Assembly: GCA_945860225.1 (NCBI GenBank)
Contig: CAMAPT010000003.1
Coordinates: forward strand, 1 to 64,000
From: Chitinophaga pinensis
GTDB lineage: Bacteria; Bacteroidota; Bacteroidia; B-17B0; Aurantibacillaceae
Direction: 5' to 3'
Length of the DNA: 64,000 nucleotides
Below, one piece after another: positions 1 to 9,088 of this stretch. Each line of letters opens with the position of its first letter. Position 1 is the stretch's first letter. Below the pieces are notes generated by a model that saw nothing but the letters and a program-made list of their open reading frames with translations, did no database searches and was not told the DNA's origin. The position numbers and the translations under genes were made by a program.

Positions 1-1
1 T

Positions 2-1246
2 GAAAATGATGAATTAAAAATCATGTTATCGAAGGCGGTCAACTATTGTGATTTAAGAATAGAGGAAGAATTTAAAAATATCAAAAAGCAATTTCCTAAA
101 TTTAAAACAGAACAGCACTTAAGTCACTTAGCTATACATTATTTATATATGCGAAGTCATTTAAAAGAAGTTCCTATTAATGTAAATTTAAAGGTTTGTT
201 TGGATTACTACAAAAAACAAGAACAGACCTATTGGTTAAAACAAAACCGATATATGCAAGCGATGATAGCTATGAGCCTTCATCAATTTAATGATATTAA
301 AACCCCTAAAAACATTTTGAAATCATTAAAAGAAAATAGTATCCAGGACGATGAGATGGGAATGTATTGGAAAGAAAATTATGGTTTTTCGTGGCACGAA
401 GCTCCCGTTGAAATGCAAGCAATGATGATAGAAGCTTTTTATGAAATTAATCAAGACACTAAAGTCGTTGACAATTTAAAAACATGGCTCATTAAAAATA
501 AACAAACTCAACATTGGGGAACGACCAAAGCAACCACTGATGCCATTTATGCCCTTTTGCTAAGAGGAAACGATTGGTTAACTTCAGAACCAAAAATTGA
601 ATTGACTGTTGGAAACAAGACGTTGGATTTAAAAGATAATCAATTTCTTAAAACAGAATCAGGTATAGGTTATATTAAACAAACATGGCATGAATCAAGC
701 ATTCTTCCATCTAGCATGGGAAAAATAACTGTTAGTAAACGCGATACAGGCATCAGTTATGGAGCTGTTTATTGGCAATATTTTGAACAAATGGATAAAA
801 TTACATCACACCAAACACCATTAAAAATATTAAAACAACTATACGTTCAAAAAAACACGGTAAACGGTCCAGTATTAGAACAGATATCTGATTCTACCAA
901 ACTAAAAATAGGTGATAAACTAAAGGTACGCATCGAACTTCGAGTTGATAGGCCAATGGATTATATTCATCTAAAAGATATGCGTGCTTCTGGACTAGAA
1001 CCTATTAATATAATTAGCCATTATAACTATCAAGATGGATTAGGCTATTATGAAAGTACAAGAGATGCTGCGTCTCATTTCTTTTTTACACAATTACTAA
1101 AAGGAACCTATGTCTTTGAATATCCTTTAATTGTTAATCATTATGGAGATTTTAGTACAGGTATAACTACCATTCAATGTATGTATGCGCCTGAATATTC
1201 AAGTCATAGCGAAGGGACTCGAATTAAGGTCATAAAAGAAAAATAA
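2..1246 (+). CDS. Alpha-2-macroglobulin family protein, C-terminal part (truncated by window edge)
   Basis: The reading frame is open to the left edge, so this is the last ~414 residues of a much longer protein. The segment HWGTTKATTDAIYALLL is typical of the end of the alpha/alpha-barrel (thioester-domain region) of bacterial alpha-2-macroglobulins. The end of the protein (FEYPLIVNHYGDFS followed by IQCMYAPEYSSHSEGTR) matches the conserved tail of the large Bacteroidota members. Family members trap proteases in the periplasm or at the cell surface, often beside penicillin-binding protein 1C, which would lie outside the window. The thioester motif is not in the visible part, so whether this is a thioester-containing type cannot be judged. 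Confidence 0.85.
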   Translation, partial: ENDELKIMLSKAVNYCDLRIEEEFKNIKKQFPKFKTEQHLSHLAIHYLYMRSHLKEVPINVNLKVCLDYYKKQEQTYWLKQNRYMQAMIAMSLHQFNDIKTPKNILKSLKENSIQDDEMGMYWKENYGFSWHEAPVEMQAMMIEAFYEINQDTKVVDNLKTWLIKNKQTQHWGTTKATTDAIYALLLRGNDWLTSEPKIELTVGNKTLDLKDNQFLKTESGIGYIKQTWHESSILPSSMGKITVSKRDTGISYGAVYWQYFEQMDKITSHQTPLKILKQLYVQKNTVNGPVLEQISDSTKLKIGDKLKVRIELRVDRPMDYIHLKDMRASGLEPINIISHYNYQDGLGYYESTRDAASHFFFTQLLKGTYVFEYPLIVNHYGDFSTGITTIQCMYAPEYSSHSEGTRIKVIKEK

Positions 1247-1430
1247 TAACATAAAATAGGAATAACATTAAAAATATAATTCGCTAGATCTAATGAATCT
1301 ATTGTTTATTGTTATATAAATTTCAAAAAAGATATTCCGTAAAGTAATTTACCACTTTTAAGCGTTGCATATATAATTAGCGACAAATAACAATGTATTC
1401 TTCAGATGAATTCAAGTTATATTACTAAAA
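1247..1430. other. AT-rich intergenic stretch, no gene seen
   Basis: Between the alpha-2-macroglobulin-like gene and the transposase relic no open frame of useful size is present in either direction. On the minus strand a short stretch around 1360-1410 (reading YIVICR, stop, LYMQR) faintly resembles the QRC...H..QR region of the same transposase class. It may be the eroded continuation of the relic, but this is too weak to annotate. Confidence 0.4.
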
Positions 1431-1886
1431 AAAGCTGATTTGAAACAGATTATCCAAATCTTCTTTTATCTCCGAATAATGCTCACCATCTGAAAATCTT
1501 ATTAATTGAGTGTAGCCGTCGGAATGGTCTTGATAACAGAGCAAACAGAATTACTCAAAGTATGTTGCATCAATCCTAAGATATACCTGGCTTCTTTTTA
1601 TTATTTTAACTTGAGGTGATTGCTTTAGAAAATAATAAAATATTCTTTGCAAAGTATCTTTCGATAAACCGCTATCTCTTGATAGGGTAGCAAAAGTTTG
1701 TCTCTCTAGGACCCACTTTTTAAACCATATAAATCGATTTTCTAGCTTTTAATTTGGATCATTTCTAGTGAATAAAATATCACAGTTTTTACAATTAAAT
1801 CTCTGTTTATTTTGCCTTTTACCCCCTTTAATAACATCCAAACTACCACACGCCCAACAGCACTTTTTTTTAACTTTTTCATATAC
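1431..1886 (-). pseudogene. Decayed IS256-like (zinc-ribbon variant) transposase fragment
   Basis: On the minus strand one frame reads through a zinc ribbon (CWACGS ... CKNC), a helix-turn-helix-like stretch (ERQTFATLSRDSGLSKDT), then LRIDATYF and DGYTQLIRFSDGEHYSEI. These resemble the N-terminal half and the first catalytic Asp region of Bacteroidota transposases with an N-terminal Zn ribbon (IS256-like variants). The frame is broken by TAA at 1751-1749 and TAA at 1553-1551. The only plausible ATG (1882) is out of frame by one base across the A8 run complementary to 1864-1871, which suggests a lost A. Recognisable similarity fades below about 1430, so the C-terminal half is missing or unreadable. 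Assignment to the family is by remembered motif; the decay is directly visible. Confidence 0.72.
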
Positions 1887-1890
1887 AAAA

Positions 1891-1922
1891 AAAGTTTAGT
1901 GAAACGACTTTCACTAAACTTT
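1891..1922 (-). terminator. 14-bp perfect hairpin with T-run on the minus strand
   Basis: AAAGTTTAGTGAAA (1891-1904) and its exact complement (1909-1922) enclose a 4-nt loop. Read on the minus strand the stem is followed by a run of seven T. It could be a second terminator about 90 bp behind the operon terminator, or a structure belonging to the 5' end of the inserted element, since it lies just upstream of the transposase relic. The stem has few GC pairs, so termination strength is uncertain. Confidence 0.55.
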
Positions 1923-2012
1923 CTTCAATCCTCTTATATATAAGGATTACAAAGGTTTTTACCAACCATTTTTCAGTATTATGCCGTATTTTATAAATCA
2001 TCTTTATATAAC

Positions 2013-2038
2013 AAAAAACCCCGAATATTCGGGGTTTT
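2013..2038 (-). terminator. Intrinsic terminator of the ribosomal-protein operon
   Basis: A perfect 24-bp palindrome (2015-2038; arms AAAACCCCGAAT and its complement) lies 6 nt behind the rplQ stop codon and is followed on the minus strand by six T. It has four consecutive GC pairs and a T tail. It marks the 3' end of the rpsL-to-rplQ block. Confidence 0.93.
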
Positions 2039-2044
2039 AAATGA

Positions 2045-2521
2045 TTATTGTTCGTTGTTACTCTCCGAACTTTCAGGAGAAGTTGTTGTAGATTTCTTAG
2101 CTCTACTACGACGTGTAGTTTTTACTTTTTCTGCCTTAGCTACTTTACCATTTGAGTAAATTTCATTAAAATCTACTAGTTCAATTAATGCCATCTCAGC
2201 AGCATCACCTTGTCTATTTCCAGTTTTAATGATACGAGTGTACCCACCATTTCTTTCTGCTATTTTAACAGCAACATCTTTAAACAACATAGATACAACT
2301 TCTTTACTTCTTAAATAAGAGAATACTGTTCTACGACTGTGAGTAGTGTCATTTTTACTTTTATTAATGATAGGCTCTACATAAGTCCTTAAGGCCTTAG
2401 CTTTAGCTAAAGTAGTAAAGATACGTTTATGCTCAATTAATGAACAAGCCATATTGCTCATTAATGCATTACGGTGAGAATGTGTTCTACCAAGGTTGTT
2501 AATTTTATCTCCGTGTCTCAT
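2045..2521 (-). CDS. rplQ: 50S ribosomal protein L17
   Basis: Large-subunit protein L17, 158 residues. The N-terminus ([20 protein letters not shown]) is the family signature, and the core ends near residue 120 with [10 protein letters not shown]. After it comes a ~35-residue tail rich in Lys, Arg, Ser, Thr and Glu ([19 protein letters not shown]), longer than the ~127-residue E. coli protein, as is usual in Bacteroidota. It is the last gene of the operon, 73 bp behind rpoA and directly before the terminator. Confidence 0.98.
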   Translation of the reverse strand: MRHGDKINNLGRTHSHRNALMSNMACSLIEHKRIFTTLAKAKALRTYVEPIINKSKNDTTHSRRTVFSYLRSKEVVSMLFKDVAVKIAERNGGYTRIIKTGNRQGDAAEMALIELVDFNEIYSNGKVAKAEKVKTTRRSRAKKSTTTSPESSESNNEQ

Positions 2522-2594
2522 TTTATTTTATAATTTTAGATTTCAGATTTCAGATTTTATGCTTCTAACTTCTTAAATCCTACTTCTTATTTAA

Positions 2595-3587
2595 TTAATC
2601 TTTATCTAATTTATATTTTACTACATTCATTCCAAATTGTAAACCTTTTGTAGAAACTAAATCCTCAAGCTCTGTCAAAGATTTTTTACCAAAATTACGG
2701 AATTTTAATAAATCGTTTTTATTAAACGAAACAAGTTCTCCTAATGTCTCAACGTCTGCAGCTTTTAAACAATTTAAAGCTCTAACAGATAAATCCATAT
2801 CAACCAATTTAGTTTTTAATAATTGGCGCATATGTAATGAAGTTTCATCAAATTCTTCTTCAGATTTTTTCTCTTCAGAATCAAGAGTAATTTTTTCATC
2901 TGAAAACAACATAAAATGATAAATCAAAATTTTAGCCGCTTCTTTAAGAGCCTCTTTTGGATGAATAGAACCATCAGAGACAATATCTAAAATTAATTTT
3001 TCATAATCTGTTTTCTGCTCTACACGATAGTTTTCTATTGTATACTTAACATTTTTAATTGGAGTATAGATAGAATCAATAAAAATAGTTCCTTGTGGGG
3101 CTGTATTAGTTTTATTTTCTTCAGCAGGAACATATCCTCTTCCTCTATCAACAGTAAGCTCAATTTTTAATTTAACATTAGTGTCACAATTAAAAATAAC
3201 TAACTCAGGGTTTAAAATTTGAAAACCATTAGCAAACTTTCCAATTTCACCTGCGGTAAATTTATCACTACCAGAAAAATGAATAACGATTTTTTCAACA
3301 TCGTGATTATCTAATTGTTTTTTAAAACGAACTTGTTTTAAGTTCAAGATAATCTCTGTAACATCTTCAACTACTCCTTTAATAGTAGAAAACTCATGAT
3401 CTACACCTTCAATTCTAACACTCGTAATAGCATGACCTTCTAAAGAAGACAATAAAATACGACGTAAAGAATTTCCTATTGTAATACCAAAACCAGGTTC
3501 TAGAGGACGAAACTCAAATTGCCCCTCTGTTTCGGTTGAATTAATCATAACAACCTTATCAGGTTTTACGAAATTTAATATTGCCAT
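2595..3587 (-). CDS. rpoA: DNA-directed RNA polymerase subunit alpha
   Basis: Alpha subunit, 330 residues. The N-terminal dimerisation/assembly domain (about 1-230) has [20 protein letters not shown] and the downstream [12 protein letters not shown]. An acidic linker ([11 protein letters not shown], about 240-250) leads to the C-terminal domain (about 255-320), with [17 protein letters not shown] and [14 protein letters not shown]. This domain contacts UP elements and activators. It sits between rpsD and rplQ, the standard alpha-operon position. Confidence 0.99.
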   Translation of the reverse strand: MAILNFVKPDKVVMINSTETEGQFEFRPLEPGFGITIGNSLRRILLSSLEGHAITSVRIEGVDHEFSTIKGVVEDVTEIILNLKQVRFKKQLDNHDVEKIVIHFSGSDKFTAGEIGKFANGFQILNPELVIFNCDTNVKLKIELTVDRGRGYVPAEENKTNTAPQGTIFIDSIYTPIKNVKYTIENYRVEQKTDYEKLILDIVSDGSIHPKEALKEAAKILIYHFMLFSDEKITLDSEEKKSEEEFDETSLHMRQLLKTKLVDMDLSVRALNCLKAADVETLGELVSFNKNDLLKFRNFGKKSLTELEDLVSTKGLQFGMNVVKYKLDKD

Positions 3588-3628
3588 TTATTTAAAAAAT
3601 ATCTAGTTAAAAAAATACTTAACAAAAA

Positions 3629-4234
3629 CTATTTAGAGTATAACTCTACAATTAGTTGTTCTTTTATGTTTTCAGGTATTTGAGAACGCTCAGGAACTGA
3701 AATAAATTTACCTGTAAAAGATGATTTATCAAAATCTAACCATGAATATTTGTTAACAGATCCTGAAAGTGAATGAGTGATAGCCTCTAAACTTTGAGAT
3801 TTTTCACGAACAGCAACAACATCACCAGCTTTTAAAGTAAAAGAAGGAATATTAACAACCGATCCATTTACCGTAATGTGGGCATGAGAGACTAATTGAC
3901 GCGATGCTCTACGAGAAGGAGCTATTCCTAACCTATAAACAACATTATCTAATCTTGATTCTATTAATTGTAATAAAACCTCACCAGTTATACCATGTGC
4001 ACGAGAAGCTCTGTCAAACGTTTTCGCAAACTGTTTTTCTAAAATACCATAAGTATATTTAGCTTTTTGCTTTTCCATTAACTGGATAGCATATTCAGAC
4101 TGTTTTGCTCTCTTTTTTCCAGCACCATGCTGCCCTGGAGGATAATTTTTTTTCTCTAATGCTTTATCTGGACCAAAAATTGGTTCTCTGAATTTTCTTG
4201 CAATTTTAGATTTAGGACCTGTATATCTTGCCAT
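3629..4234 (-). CDS. rpsD: 30S ribosomal protein S4
   Basis: Small-subunit assembly protein, 201 residues. The N-terminus ([21 protein letters not shown]) contains no cysteine, so this is the zinc-free form. The S4 RNA-binding domain is at about 92-155 ([26 protein letters not shown]). In E. coli S4 represses the alpha operon; whether it does so here cannot be told. It lies 41 bp behind rpsK and 41 bp before rpoA. Confidence 0.99.
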   Translation of the reverse strand: MARYTGPKSKIARKFREPIFGPDKALEKKNYPPGQHGAGKKRAKQSEYAIQLMEKQKAKYTYGILEKQFAKTFDRASRAHGITGEVLLQLIESRLDNVVYRLGIAPSRRASRQLVSHAHITVNGSVVNIPSFTLKAGDVVAVREKSQSLEAITHSLSGSVNKYSWLDFDKSSFTGKFISVPERSQIPENIKEQLIVELYSK

Positions 4235-4275
4235 TTCTATATATTAATTCTGTTATTTAAAAAAAAGTAAGCCTA

Positions 4276-4686
4276 TTAACAACGACGACGTTTAGGAGGA
4301 CGACATCCATTATGAGGCATAGGTGTAATATCAATAATTTCAGTAACTTCAATTCCTGATGTAGCTATAGTTCTAATAGCAGACTCTCTACCAGCACCAG
4401 GACCTTTAACGTAAACTTTAACTTTTCTTAAACCTAATTCAGCAGCAACTTTAGAACAATCTGAAGCAGCTAATTGAGCAGCGTAAGGAGTATTTTTTTT
4501 GGAACCACGAAAGCCCATTTTACCAGCACTAGACCAAGAAATAACCTGTCCAGCTGAATTAGTTAATGAAATAATAATATTATTAAAAGTAGCATTTAAG
4601 TGAGCTTCACCTACTGCTTCAACTTTTACTACTCTTTTTTTAGCATTAGCTTTGGCAGCTGCTACTGACGATTGTTGTTTAGCCAT
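4276..4686 (-). CDS. rpsK: 30S ribosomal protein S11
   Basis: Platform protein S11, 136 residues. The core has [36 protein letters not shown] and the C-terminal [14 protein letters not shown] signature. A slightly extended N-terminus rich in Ala and Lys ([15 protein letters not shown]) precedes the core. It sits 24 bp behind rpsM. Confidence 0.99.
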   Translation of the reverse strand: MAKQQSSVAAAKANAKKRVVKVEAVGEAHLNATFNNIIISLTNSAGQVISWSSAGKMGFRGSKKNTPYAAQLAASDCSKVAAELGLRKVKVYVKGPGAGRESAIRTIATSGIEVTEIIDITPMPHNGCRPPKRRRC

Positions 4687-4710
4687 CTTATAAAAAACTT
4701 TATTATTTAA

Positions 4711-5088
4711 TTACTTAGTAACTTTTTTCTTATTTGCAACAGTTTTACGTTTTCCTTTGCGGATACGTGCATTTGTTTTAGTACGTTGACCACGAACAGG
4801 TAAACCATTACGATGACGAATACCACGATAAGAACCAATATCTGTAAGACGTTTAATATTAAGAGCTACTTCTGAACGAAGACCACCTTCAACTTTAAAA
4901 TTATCATTAACAATTTTACGAATAGCGTTTTGTTCATCATCTGACCATTCATTAACTTTTTTATTAAAGTCTATACCAGCCTCAGTTAATATACGTTGAG
5001 CTCTACTACGACCAATACCGAAGATATAAGTTAAACCTATCTCTCCTCTTTTATTTTTTGGTAAATCTATACCTGCAATACGTGCCAT
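4711..5088 (-). CDS. rpsM: 30S ribosomal protein S13
   Basis: Head protein S13, 125 residues, contacting 5S-L5 bridges and tRNA. It starts [20 protein letters not shown], has [14 protein letters not shown], and ends with the [19 protein letters not shown] signature and a basic tail. It is the first gene behind rpmJ (42-bp gap). Confidence 0.99.
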   Translation of the reverse strand: MARIAGIDLPKNKRGEIGLTYIFGIGRSRAQRILTEAGIDFNKKVNEWSDDEQNAIRKIVNDNFKVEGGLRSEVALNIKRLTDIGSYRGIRHRNGLPVRGQRTKTNARIRKGKRKTVANKKKVTK

Positions 5089-5130
5089 TATTTTTATATT
5101 GTTTTTAAACTTTTGCGAAAATACGAAAAA

Positions 5131-5247
5131 TTATTTTTGTCTTTGCTTGAATTTTGGATTTTTTTTATTTATTATATATAACTTACCCTTGCGACGAACG
5201 ATTTTACAATCTGCGCTTCTTTTTTTAATTGATGCTCTAACTTTCAT
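5131..5247 (-). CDS. rpmJ: 50S ribosomal protein L36
   Basis: A 38-residue protein beginning [20 protein letters not shown] and ending NPKFKQRQK, the L36 pattern. Of the zinc-binding C-x2-C-x12-C-x4-H set only Cys14 remains: the first Cys is Ser11, the third is an Asn and the His is a Phe. This is therefore the zinc-independent type. It lies between infA and rpsM as in other bacterial spc/alpha clusters. Confidence 0.95.
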   Translation of the reverse strand: MKVRASIKKRSADCKIVRRKGKLYIINKKNPKFKQRQK

Positions 5248-5274
5248 ATCCTTAAATTATTTATATTTTCTTAA

Positions 5275-5493
5275 TTACTTGTATCTATATGTTATTCTAC
5301 CTTTCGACAAATCATAAGGACTCATTTCTAATTTAACCTTATCACCTGTTAAAATTTTAATGTAATGCATTCGCATCTTTCCTGAAATATGAGCAATGAC
5401 AATATGGCCATTTTCTAACTCAACTCTAAACATAGCATTACTCAATGATTCTATAATTGTTCCGTCTAATTCTATATTCGCTTGTTTTGCCAT
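5275..5493 (-). CDS. infA: Translation initiation factor IF-1
   Basis: A 72-residue OB-fold protein of standard IF-1 length ([55 protein letters not shown]). IF-1 blocks the A site during initiation. It starts one base after the secY stop codon, with no map or adk gene between them. Confidence 0.98.
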   Translation of the reverse strand: MAKQANIELDGTIIESLSNAMFRVELENGHIVIAHISGKMRMHYIKILTGDKVKLEMSPYDLSKGRITYRYK

Positions 5494-5494
5494 A

Positions 5495-6832
5495 TTAAGC
5501 TTGCTGTATTGACATTTGGTTACTAGTTCTACCTTTTATTCTTCCATTTTCCATTAATCCATCATATCGTCTATTTAACAAGTAAGTTTCTATTTGTTGC
5601 AAAGTATCTAAAACGACACCTACTAATATCAATAAAGATGTGCCTCCAAAGAAATCAGAAAAAGAACTGTTTATACCAAATTTAATTGATATAGAAGGCA
5701 AAATTGCAACAAAAGCTAAAAAAACAGAACCTGGTAATGTAATCCTAGACATAACTTGATCTATAAATTCAGCAGTACTTCTACCTGGTTTTACACCAGG
5801 AATAAAACCGCCATTACGTTTCATATCATCCGCTAGTTGATTTGGATTAATCATTATAGCTGTGTAAAAATAAGTAAAAGCAATAATCAAAGAAGAAAAA
5901 ATAAAATTATACCAAAAACCATACCTATCGGCAAACACACCTCCTGTACCGCCAGAAAATCCTGATATTGCAGCAGGTATAAACATAATTGCTTGAGCAA
6001 AAATAATTGGCATAACACCCGCAGCATTTACTTTTAATGGTAAATACTGCCTTACACCTCCAACTTGCTTATTACCTACTATTTTTTTAGCATATTGAAC
6101 TGGAACTCTCCTCGTACCTTGAACTAAAAGAATACAACTAATAATAACAAATAATAAGAAAACAATTTCTAACAGAAACATGATTAATCCACCACCGGCA
6201 CTTTGCAAACGAGATCCGAACTCAGAAGTTATAGCAAAAGGTAAACGTGATATAATTCCAACCATGATTAACAAAGAAATGCCATTTCCTATACCTTTAT
6301 CTGTTATCCTTTCACCTAACCACATTATAAACATTGTACCAGCAACGAGTATTATAGTGGATTGTATGCCAAACCATGTCGTATCTATACCGACTACGCC
6401 AGGCTTCGTATAAACTTGAGTGGCAAGATAGCCAGGTGCTTGAACAGCAGTGACTGCAACAGTCAAGAAACGAGTATATTGATTTATTTTTTTTCTACCA
6501 CTTTCACCCTCTTTCTGCATTTTTTGAAAATAAGGTACTGCCATGCCTAACAACTGAATAATAATTGAAGCTGTAATGTAAGGCATTATACCCAAACCAA
6601 AAATAGAAGCTCTTGAAAAAGCACCTCCAGCGAAAGCATTAATTAAAGCAATAATACCGCCATCATTAGATGAATTCTCATTTGCTAAAGCCAGTACTTC
6701 TGTATTAATACCCGGCAAAACAACATAAGAACCCAAACGATAGATGAGTATAAGGCCAAGAGTAGTTAATATTCTTTGCTTTAACTCTTCTATCTTCCAA
6801 ATATTTTGGAGGGTCTCTATAAAACGTTTCAT
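5495..6832 (-). CDS. secY: Preprotein translocase subunit SecY
   Basis: Channel-forming inner-membrane subunit of the Sec translocon, 445 residues with ten predicted membrane segments. Visible signatures are [20 protein letters not shown] near the plug, [11 protein letters not shown], and the cytoplasmic loops [14 protein letters not shown] and [18 protein letters not shown]. It follows rplO by 8 bp and is the only non-ribosomal membrane protein of the operon. Confidence 0.99.
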   Translation of the reverse strand: MKRFIETLQNIWKIEELKQRILTTLGLILIYRLGSYVVLPGINTEVLALANENSSNDGGIIALINAFAGGAFSRASIFGLGIMPYITASIIIQLLGMAVPYFQKMQKEGESGRKKINQYTRFLTVAVTAVQAPGYLATQVYTKPGVVGIDTTWFGIQSTIILVAGTMFIMWLGERITDKGIGNGISLLIMVGIISRLPFAITSEFGSRLQSAGGGLIMFLLEIVFLLFVIISCILLVQGTRRVPVQYAKKIVGNKQVGGVRQYLPLKVNAAGVMPIIFAQAIMFIPAAISGFSGGTGGVFADRYGFWYNFIFSSLIIAFTYFYTAIMINPNQLADDMKRNGGFIPGVKPGRSTAEFIDQVMSRITLPGSVFLAFVAILPSISIKFGINSSFSDFFGGTSLLILVGVVLDTLQQIETYLLNRRYDGLMENGRIKGRTSNQMSIQQA

Positions 6833-6840
6833 ATAACGAA

Positions 6841-7287
6841 CTATATTTCTTGTGCTACACCACCTTTTGATTCAATTGCCGCTTTGGCAGTTGCAGTAAA
6901 AGCGTGAACTGATATATTAACTTTAGATTTTAATTCCCCTCTTCCTAAAATTTTAATTAAATCATTTTTGGAAGCTACTCCATTTAGAATTAACACCTCA
7001 GGAGTAATGTCAAAAATATTTTTTGACTCAACGATTTTTTGTATAACATCTAAATTAACACCTTTAAATTCAGTTCGATTAATATTTTTGAATCCGAATT
7101 TAGGTACACGACGTTGTAAAGGCATTTGACCACCTTCAAAACCACGTTTTTTAGAGTGACCTGAACGAGATTGAGCACCTTTGTGACCACGTGTTGCAGT
7201 ACCACCACCGCCTGATCCTTGACCACGACCTCTTCTGTAATTATTTTTAACTGAGCCTTCTGAAGGGCTTAACGTATTTAATTTCAT
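6841..7287 (-). CDS. rplO: 50S ribosomal protein L15
   Basis: Assembly protein L15, 148 residues. The glycine-rich N-terminus (RRGRGQGSGGGGTATRGHKG, QSRSGHSKKRGFEGGQMPL) and the C-terminal VSVHAFTATAKAAIESKGG are typical. Its start is preceded by a 90-nt spacer that contains a long hairpin (7310-7362). Confidence 0.99.
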   Translation of the reverse strand: MKLNTLSPSEGSVKNNYRRGRGQGSGGGGTATRGHKGAQSRSGHSKKRGFEGGQMPLQRRVPKFGFKNINRTEFKGVNLDVIQKIVESKNIFDITPEVLILNGVASKNDLIKILGRGELKSKVNISVHAFTATAKAAIESKGGVAQEI

Positions 7288-7309
7288 CTTTATATACTTT
7301 TAAAATGTT

Positions 7310-7362
7310 TATGGTACATCTTTTTGTTTAAATCATTTCAGATGACAAAAAAATGCACCATA
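7310..7362 (-). promoter_or_regulatory. 18-bp intercistronic hairpin upstream of rplO
   Basis: Arm 7310-7327 pairs with arm 7345-7362 around a 17-nt loop. On the plus strand there are two mismatches (C-A and A-C). On the transcribed minus strand both become G-U wobbles, so the RNA stem is continuous over 18 bp. It starts 15 nt after the rpmD stop and ends 22 nt before the rplO start. There is no T-run directly behind it, so it is not a standard terminator. It could be an autoregulatory, processing or mRNA-stability element; no known r-protein target was recognised. Confidence 0.7.
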
Positions 7363-7377
7363 TAAAATTTATAATAA

Positions 7378-7557
7378 CTAAATATTCTCAACTTTCACTA
7401 AATGAGCTACTGCATTAATCATACCTAAAATTTGAGGTGTAGCTTCCTTATTTACTGAATGATTTAATTTTCTTAAACCGAGAGCCTGAACAGTAGCATT
7501 TTGTCTAGCGTTTCTTTTTATAGGACTTTTATATAATGTGATTTTAACTTGTGACAT
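7378..7557 (-). CDS. rpmD: 50S ribosomal protein L30
   Basis: A 59-residue protein beginning [20 protein letters not shown] and containing [14 protein letters not shown] and a hydrophobic C-terminal segment ([17 protein letters not shown]). This is the L30 pattern and length. It lies between rpsE (11 bp upstream) and rplO, the conserved spc-operon position. Confidence 0.96.
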   Translation of the reverse strand: MSQVKITLYKSPIKRNARQNATVQALGLRKLNHSVNKEATPQILGMINAVAHLVKVENI

Positions 7558-7568
7558 ATCTAATTATT

Positions 7569-8087
7569 TTAACCGTTAAACACTTTTTCTAAAGTTATAC
7601 CTCTTTGTCTTGAAATCGCCAATGGATCACGCATCTTCGCTAAAGCATCAATAGTTGCCTTAACCACATTATGTGGATTTGAAGAACCTTTAGACTTAGC
7701 TAGTACATCAGTGATACCTACACTTTCTAAAACTGCACGCATTGCACCACCAGCAATTACACCAGTACCATGAGCCGCAGGTTTTAAAAACACACGTGAA
7801 CCACCAAATTTACCATTTTCAGGATGAGGAACAGTTCCTTTTAAAACAGATACTTTAACTAAATTCTTTTTCGCATCATCTATTCCTTTAGTGATAGCAT
7901 CAGTTACCTCATTAGCTTTTCCAAGACCATAACCAACAACTCCTTTTTCATCACCAACCACTACTATAGCAGCAAAACTAAAATGACGACCACCTTTAGT
8001 AACTTTTGTTACACGTTGTACAGCTACTAATTTATCTTTTAGTTCTATATCTGTTGACTTAACTTTTTTTACAACTTCTTTTGACAT
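7569..8087 (-). CDS. rpsE: 30S ribosomal protein S5
   Basis: S5, 172 residues, with the double-stranded-RNA-binding N-terminal domain ([33 protein letters not shown]) and the C-terminal S5 fold ([37 protein letters not shown]). It acts in decoding accuracy and sits between rplR and rpmD. Confidence 0.99.
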   Translation of the reverse strand: MSKEVVKKVKSTDIELKDKLVAVQRVTKVTKGGRHFSFAAIVVVGDEKGVVGYGLGKANEVTDAITKGIDDAKKNLVKVSVLKGTVPHPENGKFGGSRVFLKPAAHGTGVIAGGAMRAVLESVGITDVLAKSKGSSNPHNVVKATIDALAKMRDPLAISRQRGITLEKVFNG

Positions 8088-8114
8088 ATTATATCTATGT
8101 TCTATTTATACTAA

Positions 8115-8471
8115 TTAAAATTTTAAACCTGCTTCGCGAGCACCATCTGCAAGCGATTTAATTCTACCATGATATAAGTAACCACTTCTATCAAATACAA
8201 TACTATTAATACCAGCCGATGTTGCTTTTTCAGCTATCAATTTACCAACTAATTTAGCTTGCTCAACTTTATTTGCCTTAACTACTTTGATGGTTTTATC
8301 ATCAGTACCAGCCGAATGTAAAGTTTTACCAGCTAAATCATCTATTAATTGAGCATAAATACCTGTGTTACTTCTAAATACAGTTAATCGAGGTGTAGAT
8401 GAAGTACCGTTTACAGTTTTACGGATTTTAAGTTTAATTCTTTCTCTTCTTTGTTTTTTATTGAGTGCCAT
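8115..8471 (-). CDS. rplR: 50S ribosomal protein L18
   Basis: 5S rRNA-binding protein, 118 residues. Signatures: [36 protein letters not shown], and the C-terminal [26 protein letters not shown] region. Standard length; 42 bp behind rplF. Confidence 0.99.
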   Translation of the reverse strand: MALNKKQRRERIKLKIRKTVNGTSSTPRLTVFRSNTGIYAQLIDDLAGKTLHSAGTDDKTIKVVKANKVEQAKLVGKLIAEKATSAGINSIVFDRSGYLYHGRIKSLADGAREAGLKF

Positions 8472-8513
8472 CTTTCCAGTTTTTTGAAGATGATTAATAC
8501 TAATTGAATAAAT

Positions 8514-9068
8514 TTATTTTTTACTAGCAGACTTACCAGCTTTACGACGTAAAATCTCACCAGTAAATTTAATACCTTTTCCTTTATAAGGTTCAGGTTT
8601 GCGTAACGAGCGAATTTTAGCAGCAACCATACCTATTAATTGCTTATCTGAGCTCTCCAATATTACCTTTGGATTTTGTCCTTTTTCAGAAGTAGTAGTT
8701 ATTTTAATTTCATTAGGTAATTCTAAAACAACATTATGAGAAAAACCTAATGCTAATTCCAACAATTGACCTTTGTTAGAAGCTCGATAACCTACACCTA
8801 CTAACTCTTGCTCTGTTTTATAACCTTCTGAAACACCTTTAACCATATTAGCTATTAAAGAACGATACAATCCATGTAAAGCCCTGTGACGCTTTTGATC
8901 TGTTGGACGTGATACATTAATTATACCATTCTCAACATTTACATTTATATCTGAATCAACAGTTTCTGTTAAAGATCCTAATTTCCCTTTAACTGAAACA
9001 GTTGTACCTGAAATACTAACTTCCACTCCTGCGGGAATAACGATTGGTAATTTTCCTATACGTGACAT
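8514..9068 (-). CDS. rplF: 50S ribosomal protein L6
   Basis: L6, 184 residues, two repeated L6 folds (about 1-80 and 85-170), ending with the signature PEPYKGKGIKFTGEILRRKA GKSASKK. It begins MSRIGKLPIVIPAGV. Its start is preceded by a GGGAGGA Shine-Dalgarno-like stretch 8 nt from the ATG, unlike its neighbours. Confidence 0.99.
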   Translation of the reverse strand: MSRIGKLPIVIPAGVEVSISGTTVSVKGKLGSLTETVDSDINVNVENGIINVSRPTDQKRHRALHGLYRSLIANMVKGVSEGYKTEQELVGVGYRASNKGQLLELALGFSHNVVLELPNEIKITTTSEKGQNPKVILESSDKQLIGMVAAKIRSLRKPEPYKGKGIKFTGEILRRKAGKSASKK

Positions 9069-9076
9069 ATTATTTT

Positions 9077-9083
9077 CCTCCCT
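9077..9083 (-). promoter_or_regulatory. Shine-Dalgarno-like site before rplF
   Basis: The minus strand reads GGGAGGA followed by eight A/T bases and the rplF ATG, an ideal Shine-Dalgarno arrangement. Other starts in this operon have only A-rich leaders, as expected for Bacteroidota, where ribosomes mostly ignore such sites. It may be coincidental, or a site recognised under special conditions. Confidence 0.55.
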
Positions 9084-9088
9084 CTAAA

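Noticed and set aside
2530-2560. Short direct repeats of ATTTCAG in the rplQ-rpoA gap
   Set aside because: Only two or three copies of a 7-mer in AT-rich spacer; no sign of function.
5099-5317. 72-codon open frame on the plus strand across the rpsM-rpmJ-infA gaps
   Set aside because: It lies antisense to rpmJ, is low-complexity Phe/Leu/Tyr-rich and has no recognisable features; rpmJ on the other strand explains the region.
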